NCBI GenBank assembly: GCA_003162595.1
Contig: PMNJ01000174.1
Span: 5,458 to 37,731 of the forward strand
Origin: Bacteroidales bacterium
GTDB lineage: Bacteria > Bacteroidota > Bacteroidia > Bacteroidales > VadinHA17
Reading direction: 5' to 3'
DNA length: 32,274 bases
Shown here: positions 1 through 6,411 of the stretch, in pieces
Layout of the letters: every line of letters starts with the position of its first letter
Position numbering within the stretch: position 1 is the stretch's first letter
The notes under the pieces: model-generated
Database searches by the model: none
What the model was told of the DNA's origin: nothing
What the model saw: the letters and a program-made list of their open reading frames with translations, nothing else
Position numbers and translations under genes: made by a program

Positions 1-204
1 TAATCTGTTACTTGTAAATATACAAATTATTTTTCATTCTTCTATAACTCCAAAAATGTTCAATCCGTTTAGACTTTTTCCGGTAGTTCGAAGAGGTTCC
101 ATTTACTCCTTACTTTCAGATTCTTTAATGAGATACTCTGTAAGATTCTTATCATGACTAAGTTTCACTTTACGGCTTAACATGTACCTGCTTATTTCGA
201 CTGT
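1..204. other. Gene-poor left edge, downstream of the GH144 operon
   Basis: This stretch follows the stop codon of the last gene of the minus-strand operon. I see no convincing gene. A 26-codon minus-strand reading frame (183 to 103) has no recognisable features. A TATATTTA word on the minus strand (22 to 15) resembles the Bacteroidetes -7 element TAnnTTTG and could belong to a gene beyond the left edge, but no properly spaced -33 TTG was found. No clear intrinsic terminator for the operon is visible here. Confidence 0.4.
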
Positions 205-1566
205 TCAGTAGCTGAATCCAAGTTTTTTAAGACCGTTTTTGATTTCCGGACTTGACATGAAAAGATCCCATAACAGACCAGATCTGTAGTTTTCAATCAT
301 AATTATCGCCGGGCCCTGATCTATAGCAAGATATCTCTCAGGATACCATTTATTTTGTTCGCTGAAAGCATCATAAAAACCATAAATACCCCATATTTTG
401 CTGCCAAGAACATAATAAAAATGCTTCAGGGCATCCATAGATTGTTCTGGTGTATATGGGAAAGCTGAAAGGGCGGCAGTAGGAGAAATTACTCCAAGAT
501 CATTGCCTTCACCCGGGCAATGAGCTGAATATCCGTTAATTGAATAACTGGCAGTCAATCCCCAGCAATCTTTGCCATAACCAGCATACCTGTCGGGGTT
601 CCTTACACACCATTGCCAGTTAATAAGTGTCTGATTAAGATTTTCATGCCAGTAATCTGCATATGAGTCTTTAAGATGGCGGGGGTCTAATCCAAGATAA
701 GAATAATGAGACCAGAAGAGTGGACCACCATATTCAGCAGAACCATTATGGTTCAATGATAGTAAAAAACCATATTTTTCATGTTCTCCTTTTATTGCTC
801 CGTCTCTTGCCCATCCCTTCTGATAAACTATAGTTGATACCGGGAAAGTAGGAGAAGATGCTGCAAGCACATATAATATAAGGCATTCGTTATAACCCTG
901 TATCGGAAAATTCATCTGCCAACCATAATCCGGCGACCAGTGCCAGTAAATAACCGATTCACCACCTTTTGTAAACCAATTCCATTCTACTTCTTTCCAT
1001 AATGTGTCAATTCTGGAAGCAAGAACTTTTTCCTGATCTGATCCATTGATATAATACTGCCTCACCGCCAATAGTCCCTGAATAAGATAAGCAGTCTCCA
1101 CAATGTCTGCTCCATCATCTTTCTTACTGAATGGCTTAACTTTCCCGGTTTCACCATACAACCAGTGAGGCCATGCACCATGGAACCTGTCTGCTCTTTT
1201 TAGAAAATCCACTATCCTGGAATAACGATTTAAGGCTTCATCCCTCGTAATAAAACCTCTTTCAATACCGACCAGTATTGCCATAAGACCAAACCCGCTG
1301 CCTCCGGTTGTAACTACATTCATGTCATTCTCTGGATATATTCCGTCAACATGAAATCTTTCACGAGCCATTCCCGACTTAGGTTCAGCTCCATCCCAGA
1401 AATATTGAAATGTACGGTACTGAACCAATGTGAGTAGCGAATCATCTGATATCTTCTTAGACTCTGACAAACCATTTTTACCTGCTGTTTTATCCCTGTT
1501 CCCTGCACAACAGTTAACACCAAGTAGTATTAAAACGATCAATGTATATAACCTCAGGTTTTTCAT
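205..1566 (-). CDS. GH144-type beta-1,2-glucanase-like lipoprotein (single domain)
   Basis: A 453-residue enzyme of the glucoamylase-like Pfam family PF10091, which is CAZy GH144. Characterised GH144 members are endo-beta-1,2-glucanases or exo-enzymes releasing sophorose. The protein starts with a lipoprotein-type signal (hydrophobic run, then GVNCC, Cys 19/20), so it is probably membrane anchored. The (alpha/alpha)6 domain fills the rest. Visible family-like blocks are FQYFWDGAEPKSGMARER, TTGGSGFGLMA, HGAWPHW, VETAYLIQGLL, QGYNECL, GLDPRHLKD, CWGLTAS, NDLGVISPTAA and LAIDQGPAIIMIENYR. The acidic residues in the VETAYLIQG, GYNEC and AIDQGP blocks are candidates for catalysis; I cannot assign them. 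The ATG at 1566 is preferred over an in-frame TTG at 1575 because it directly precedes a normal signal peptide. It begins 5 bases after the stop of the paralogous upstream gene, so the two are surely co-transcribed. The family call is strong; endo versus exo mode is unknown. Confidence 0.9.
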   Translation of the reverse strand: MKNLRLYTLIVLILLGVNCCAGNRDKTAGKNGLSESKKISDDSLLTLVQYRTFQYFWDGAEPKSGMARERFHVDGIYPENDMNVVTTGGSGFGLMAILVGIERGFITRDEALNRYSRIVDFLKRADRFHGAWPHWLYGETGKVKPFSKKDDGADIVETAYLIQGLLAVRQYYINGSDQEKVLASRIDTLWKEVEWNWFTKGGESVIYWHWSPDYGWQMNFPIQGYNECLILYVLAASSPTFPVSTIVYQKGWARDGAIKGEHEKYGFLLSLNHNGSAEYGGPLFWSHYSYLGLDPRHLKDSYADYWHENLNQTLINWQWCVRNPDRYAGYGKDCWGLTASYSINGYSAHCPGEGNDLGVISPTAALSAFPYTPEQSMDALKHFYYVLGSKIWGIYGFYDAFSEQNKWYPERYLAIDQGPAIIMIENYRSGLLWDLFMSSPEIKNGLKKLGFSY

Positions 1567-1571
1567 TGTTA

Positions 1572-3533
1572 TCAATATGTGAAGCCAAGTTTTGTCAAAC
1601 CGTTCTGTACTTCAGGGGCTGACATAAATAAATTCCAGAGAAGCCCTGTTCTGTAGTTTTCAATCATACAGATAATAGGTCCCTGGTCGATGGCAAGGGT
1701 AGAATTTGCCCACCAGTTCTCGGTTACATCAAAGGCATCGTAAAATCCGTAATTGCCCCAGAGATGGTCCCCGAGAAAATAGTAATCAGTTCTCAATGCG
1801 TTCAGTGACTGAGTTGGAGTATATGCAATGGAAGAAATGGCAGCTGTTGGTGTGATAACACCAAGGTCATTGGTCGGAGATTGGGCACTATACCCGGTCG
1901 GATTGTCGGAAGCAGTCAATCCCCAGATCCCAGGGCCATAGCCAGGATATTTTCGGGGATTTGCCTGGCAATAGGCCCAGTTTATCAGAGATTGATTTAC
2001 ATTTTGTTCCCAGTAATCAGCATATTGATCTTTGAGATGCCGGGGATCAAGCCCCATATATGAATATTGGGTAAAAAACAAAGGTCCTCCATAGTCTTGT
2101 CCCAGGGGTAAAAGATATCCGTAATAACTTCTTCCGTTTTTTATTCCTCCGTTATTTGCATATCCATTTGTATAAACATCGGCAGTAATTGAATGTGTCG
2201 GAGAAGAAGCGGCTGTGACATATGTGATGAGTGTTTCATTATAACCCTGGATTTTAAGATTATACCCATAATTGGGTGACCATTCCCAGTAAAGGGTTTT
2301 TTGGCCGTTTGTAAACCAGTCAAATTCTACAGACTTATATAAATTATTGATCCGTGTGATCTCAGTTTTCTCTGCAACAACAGTTGAATCAAGGTATTGT
2401 CTCATACAAAGCAGACCCTCAATCATATAGGATGTTTCCACGAGATCTCCTCCGTTGTCAGTAGCGCTAAAAGGTTGTGTTTTTCCTGTCACACCGTTTA
2501 TCCAGTGTGGCCAGACACCATGAAATCGATCACAGGTTTCCAGAAAACCAAGGATTTTATCCAGCCGGGTTATACCATCTGCCCTGGTAATAAAACCTCT
2601 TTCCATACCTACAATCATGGCCATAATTCCAAATCCTGAGCCTCCCGTGGTGACTATATCACCCGAAGAATTCCGTTCGCGTGCCATACCGCACGAAGGA
2701 TGACCAAAATCCCAGAAATATTTAAAGGTTTGTTGTTGTATGAGTGTCAAAAGATTATCGTCTGAAATTTGTGTAAATTGATATGTGGAATCAACACCAG
2801 TATAAAAATAAGAAGAATATCCACTGAAGGTAAAACCTCCTGCGGAAGTCAATGCAGAGGAAATGGAAAATGAATACCTGGCAAGACCCTTTGCCTTTGC
2901 TGTATTAGAGGCCAGAAGTGTTTTATTGTCGCTTGAGAGAGCGAAAGATAAAGGAGGTCCTGTGAATGAAAATGATGATTTATAATTAGCGGGATCCAGG
3001 TCCTGTGAAAAAGTTATTTTAAAGTTGATCTTTTGTGGGTCAATGTTTTGTAAGGTGGAAGTAGTCAGCGCTTTTCCATTTAGGCTGATAGAATCGATCA
3101 CCATAGAACCGGTAAGGGTTGTAAACTTAAATTGGACACCCGGGAAAGTCTCTCCGATAATACCATGTAAAGAGGAGGAAATTACAAGTGTATAATTGGT
3201 GGAATATTGCAGGTTGGAAGTTGGAGTCACATTGAGAGCTGTGGAGTTGCTTATCGAAGAATAGGTATAAGCAACCACAGCCCCGGCGGAATTTTGAATG
3301 GTTATTACTTTATGAAGGGAAGTGGTATCCACGGCACTGCTGAAAGAAAACTGAATGGGCTGATCATTGGGCACATTATTTATTGTGCTGTTGACGTTCA
3401 GTGTGGAAGAACCGATCTTCACACTTATCAGTTGGATCAATCCCCCATTTTTATCCGGAGTATTATCCTTCCTGCATGACAGGATACCTATTAATAATAT
3501 GAAATAAGAGAGCGGGAATATTTTAAATTTCAT
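1572..3533 (-). CDS. GH144-type enzyme with two N-terminal Ig-like domains, lipoprotein
   Basis: A 653-residue lipoprotein. The signal ends in GILSC (Cys 20). Two bacterial Ig-like (Big_5-type) modules follow at roughly residues 30-140 and 140-245, recognisable by the repeated pattern of an SxxxD strand, a YTLVIS-like strand and a closing FKFTT strand. A GH144/PF10091 catalytic domain fills about residues 255-653. It shares every main block with the downstream paralog: FKYFWDFGHPSCGMARER, TTGGSGFGIMAMIVG, HGVWPHW, VETSYMIEGLL, QGYNETL, GLDPRHLKD, WGLTAS, NDLGVITPTAA and AIDQGPIICMIENYR. The ATG at 3533 is chosen. A start at 3590 would place 19 residues, encoded across a hairpin, in front of the signal peptide. 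The Ig modules probably act as a spacer that holds the enzyme off the cell surface. It may differ from its neighbour in position or in endo/exo mode, but that is inference. Confidence 0.9.
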   Translation of the reverse strand: MKFKIFPLSYFILLIGILSCRKDNTPDKNGGLIQLISVKIGSSTLNVNSTINNVPNDQPIQFSFSSAVDTTSLHKVITIQNSAGAVVAYTYSSISNSTALNVTPTSNLQYSTNYTLVISSSLHGIIGETFPGVQFKFTTLTGSMVIDSISLNGKALTTSTLQNIDPQKINFKITFSQDLDPANYKSSFSFTGPPLSFALSSDNKTLLASNTAKAKGLARYSFSISSALTSAGGFTFSGYSSYFYTGVDSTYQFTQISDDNLLTLIQQQTFKYFWDFGHPSCGMARERNSSGDIVTTGGSGFGIMAMIVGMERGFITRADGITRLDKILGFLETCDRFHGVWPHWINGVTGKTQPFSATDNGGDLVETSYMIEGLLCMRQYLDSTVVAEKTEITRINNLYKSVEFDWFTNGQKTLYWEWSPNYGYNLKIQGYNETLITYVTAASSPTHSITADVYTNGYANNGGIKNGRSYYGYLLPLGQDYGGPLFFTQYSYMGLDPRHLKDQYADYWEQNVNQSLINWAYCQANPRKYPGYGPGIWGLTASDNPTGYSAQSPTNDLGVITPTAAISSIAYTPTQSLNALRTDYYFLGDHLWGNYGFYDAFDVTENWWANSTLAIDQGPIICMIENYRTGLLWNLFMSAPEVQNGLTKLGFTY

Positions 3534-3559
3534 AACCAAAAGATAATGAATAAAAAGAA

Positions 3560-3585
3560 AAGGAAGGGTTGTTTTGCCCTCCCTT
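3560..3585 (-). terminator. Intra-operon hairpin with U-rich tail
   Basis: On the minus strand a 9-bp stem (AAGGGAGGG pairing with CCCTTCCTT, one G-U pair, 8-base loop) is followed by TTTCTTTTTATT. It lies between the LamG-protein stop (3607) and the GH144 start (3533). It has the form of an intrinsic terminator and could reduce transcription of the two enzyme genes relative to susC/susD, or act as a 3' stabilising end. Read-through must occur unless the enzyme genes have their own promoter, and none is obvious. Confidence 0.6.
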
Positions 3586-3606
3586 TTCATATTATTGGGG
3601 AAAAAA

Positions 3607-4872
3607 TTATGGTTTCCCTGAGTTGTACATTAGTGTGATTAAAGCAGGTGTCAGCACCGAATGATAGATGGCGACATCATCCAAAAGACCCTTATAATGT
3701 GGATTAGTTGTTACAGAATAATCAATCCAGCTACCTGTAACTGACTCATTGTTCTTATCCTGGATATAACCGAAAGCAAGAGAATTATTACCTGTTGCTC
3801 CTGCCCAAACCAACCCAGTAGCAAGATCCATAGGATCGCCATAAAGGTTATAATCCTGCTGAAACATCTTAACTCCGTTTATATACATTGTTGCAAGCTT
3901 CAAAGCATGGTCATAAGTGCATACGACATGAGCCCATTGTTCACCAAGTAAGCCATCTACACCTCCGCTGGTTGTAAGATCCTTTGAGAAGACATATCCC
4001 TTCCATCCGTTGTTGAAGTCTTTTGTTGTACCTGTTCCATCGTACCATAGATCCTGTGATTGGGAACCTACAGATGAAAGACTGTACTGAGCTGCAAGCT
4101 TGCACCAGCCATATTGGGCCTGTGTACCATTAGTCCCGTAATTGCAGCTGTATTCAAACTGGAATCCTTCCCATGCTGACAACCCTAATACCCACTGGTC
4201 ATGTTGGCCGACCGTATCGCATTTCATCCAGAAGCTTATAGAGAAGTCGCTGGAATTTTCAAGTACATCTCCGTTTGGAATCTCAATAAGAGAGGTAGTA
4301 CCATTGAAGCTTGCTGCCTGACCGGAAGCTGCATTACGGCCCGTTACATAGGTAATGTCGGTGACACCACCTGCTGCGGCATTATATGCTCCTGTCTGGT
4401 CATTGGCGTTTCCGTCAAAATTCCAGTAAGCCACCATACCTGCCGGGAGGAATGAGCCAAGAGTAGTAAATGAACGGTTAATTGGTGTGACTGCCTGTCC
4501 ATCGGATGCTTTTAACCCCGCGGTAATGACGAGTTTATAAAGTGCTCCGTTTGCCAGGTTGGCTGTTGGAGTGATAGTAACTACCTTTCCTGTGGCCGAA
4601 ACGGTCAAAGGTATGGAAACTGCATCATAATCCTCTGTAAGAGTTACATTGCTGGTTGTTGCGGTCGCTGCATCTACATCCGTACTGAAAGTGGCAGTAA
4701 TGGCGGGATTAACAGGCACGTTCGTGGGAGCAGTGGCGGCATTTAAATCAATAGTACCAACCATCAATGTTCCAAGGTTAAGAGGTGCAGGATTACTTTT
4801 TTTACAACTGCCTATAACAAAGACAACTGCCAATAGCATCAAAATACTGAGAATCAAAATCTTTCTTTTCAT
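3607..4872 (-). CDS. Surface lipoprotein with Ig-like and LamG domains, likely glycan-binding protein
   Basis: A 421-residue lipoprotein (signal ending VIGSC, then KK). A Big_5-type Ig-like domain covers about residues 35-140 (pattern FSTDVDAATA, LYKLVITAGLKASDG, INRSFTT). A concanavalin-like LamG/laminin-G-3 domain runs from about 145 to the end (VAYWNFDGNANDQTG, FSISFWMKC, WAHVVCTYDH, MYINGVKMF, GLLDDVAIYHSVL). The position directly after susD is where PULs usually encode a surface glycan-binding protein (SGBP), so it probably captures the glycan at the cell surface. No catalytic motif was recognised, although some LamG-fold proteins are enzymes. The ATG at 4872 is preferred over a TTG three codons upstream. 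It is separated from susD by 46 bases. Confidence 0.8.
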   Translation of the reverse strand: MKRKILILSILMLLAVVFVIGSCKKSNPAPLNLGTLMVGTIDLNAATAPTNVPVNPAITATFSTDVDAATATTSNVTLTEDYDAVSIPLTVSATGKVVTITPTANLANGALYKLVITAGLKASDGQAVTPINRSFTTLGSFLPAGMVAYWNFDGNANDQTGAYNAAAGGVTDITYVTGRNAASGQAASFNGTTSLIEIPNGDVLENSSDFSISFWMKCDTVGQHDQWVLGLSAWEGFQFEYSCNYGTNGTQAQYGWCKLAAQYSLSSVGSQSQDLWYDGTGTTKDFNNGWKGYVFSKDLTTSGGVDGLLGEQWAHVVCTYDHALKLATMYINGVKMFQQDYNLYGDPMDLATGLVWAGATGNNSLAFGYIQDKNNESVTGSWIDYSVTTNPHYKGLLDDVAIYHSVLTPALITLMYNSGKP

Positions 4873-4918
4873 AATTGTCAATTATTTAATTATACATATC
4901 GAATGGGATTGAATTACA

Positions 4919-6406
4919 TTAATAATTAGGGTTTTGTGTTAAGGATCCCTGTGAAATATCGATTTCACTCTGGTGGATTGGCAACACTTCATGCTTTCCG
5001 GGGATAAATCCCAGAGGGCCCAAAACTGTAGCTGCATTCCCTGTACGGACAAGATCCCAGAACCGTTCTCCTTCCAGGGCAAGTTCATGTCGGCGTTCAA
5101 GCAATATTTTATCCCTGAGTAAATTTTTATCTGTGATTGTAACATCTGGCAATACCGAAATGTTTCCTCCCCTGGCTCTTTTTCTTACCTGGTTCAGATA
5201 TGTAAGTGCATCTGCCGGTTTCCCGTTTTCGTTCATGGCTTCAGCTGCCATCAGCAGTACATCGGCATATCGGATCAACCTTCTATGATGCGACCATTGT
5301 GTGGGAGTATCGTTTCCCGGAGTCCAAACTTTTCGATTATAACATTGAATATTTATGGTATCGCCATTTTTATTTAGTTTAATGACCGGATCGTTTGCCG
5401 GATCAGGATCTCCGATAATAAGCACTCCATCAAGGGTATCGCCCAAATCAATGATCGTACCTTTCAAACGAGGGTCACCCGGTTCAAATGATTTTCTTAA
5501 ATCGATGGACGGCCTGTTGAATCCCCATCCCCGGTTTGGCGAACCTCTTACACCCTGCGTATTTGCATATTGGGCACCTCCCCCTTCATAATCTTCTACA
5601 CCCAGTGCCCCTACTTCGAATATGGATTCGACTCCGTTATTACCGTTCACCCCATTAGCGTCTATGAATCGGGGTTCAAGAGAATATTCATTTGATTGTA
5701 TTACTTTCAGGGCGTATAATTCTGCATTTACAAAATCTTTTTGAAAAAGGTAAACTTTTGCAAGTAAGGCTTCTGCAGCCCCTGATGTAGCTCTTCCCAT
5801 ATCAGAAGAAATAAGCTCACTCTTTGTTGTTAGATGAGTCTCCGCATATTGCAAATCTGAAACGATGAGACTATAGATTTCATCACTTGTGGCCCGACCC
5901 AGATGCAAGGGAGGAATGGACGCGGTCACTTCGGGCACACCTCCCCAGGCTCGAACCAAGTCAAAATAAAAGAGTCCCCTAAGGAATCTTACTTCACCTA
6001 CATAACGGTTTCTTAAGGTTGTATCCATAGGAATGACAGGCACCTTTTCAATGACCACATTGGCCCATCTGATGCCCTGGTATAATGTGGCCCACCAGCG
6101 GTCCAATCCATCACCTGTGGAATTGAAAGTGAAATTATCATAAGCTCCGACAGTGGTTAACTGGTCATTGGTATTGCTGCCCTTATAGGCATCATCTGAC
6201 ATGATATCCAAAATCGGGTATCCGCCTGAATTATAATACCAGTTCCTTACTGCAGCATAAACAGCATTGGTAGCCTGCAAAGCATCTGAAGAGGAGGTGG
6301 GGAAAGAAGCTTGTGTAAGGTCTCCCTGGGGATCAATCTGTAAAAAGTCGGTGCATCCTGCTATCAGAATGAACATACAAAACAACATTATATTTTTTAT
6401 TTTCAT
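4919..6406 (-). CDS. SusD/RagB-family glycan-binding outer-membrane lipoprotein (left arm)
   Basis: A 495-residue SusD homolog of normal length. The lipobox is IAGC, with Cys at residue 18. The TPR-rich SusD fold shows in VGEVRFLRGLFYFDLVRAWG followed by GVPEV, in YSLIVSDLQYAETHL, and in AAEALLAKVYLFQ. The C-terminal RagB/SusD part has IRYADVLLMAAEAMNE, YLNQVRKRAR and ILLERRHELALEGERFWDLVR. SusD proteins cap the partner SusC porin and help to present oligosaccharide for import. It starts 5 bases after the susC stop and is therefore translated as a unit with it. By context (two GH144 genes downstream) the ligand is probably a beta-1,2-glucan; the sequence alone cannot show this. Confidence 0.95.
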   Translation of the reverse strand: MKIKNIMLFCMFILIAGCTDFLQIDPQGDLTQASFPTSSSDALQATNAVYAAVRNWYYNSGGYPILDIMSDDAYKGSNTNDQLTTVGAYDNFTFNSTGDGLDRWWATLYQGIRWANVVIEKVPVIPMDTTLRNRYVGEVRFLRGLFYFDLVRAWGGVPEVTASIPPLHLGRATSDEIYSLIVSDLQYAETHLTTKSELISSDMGRATSGAAEALLAKVYLFQKDFVNAELYALKVIQSNEYSLEPRFIDANGVNGNNGVESIFEVGALGVEDYEGGGAQYANTQGVRGSPNRGWGFNRPSIDLRKSFEPGDPRLKGTIIDLGDTLDGVLIIGDPDPANDPVIKLNKNGDTINIQCYNRKVWTPGNDTPTQWSHHRRLIRYADVLLMAAEAMNENGKPADALTYLNQVRKRARGGNISVLPDVTITDKNLLRDKILLERRHELALEGERFWDLVRTGNAATVLGPLGFIPGKHEVLPIHQSEIDISQGSLTQNPNY

Positions 6407-6411
6407 AACAA

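Noticed and set aside
103..183. 26-codon minus-strand reading frame at the left edge
   Set aside because: It is short, has no recognisable motif and no clear start signals; such frames occur by chance in DNA of this composition.
3534..3590. Longer start (3590) for the Ig-GH144 gene
   Set aside because: The extra 19 residues would be encoded across the hairpin and would precede a complete lipoprotein signal that starts at 3533.
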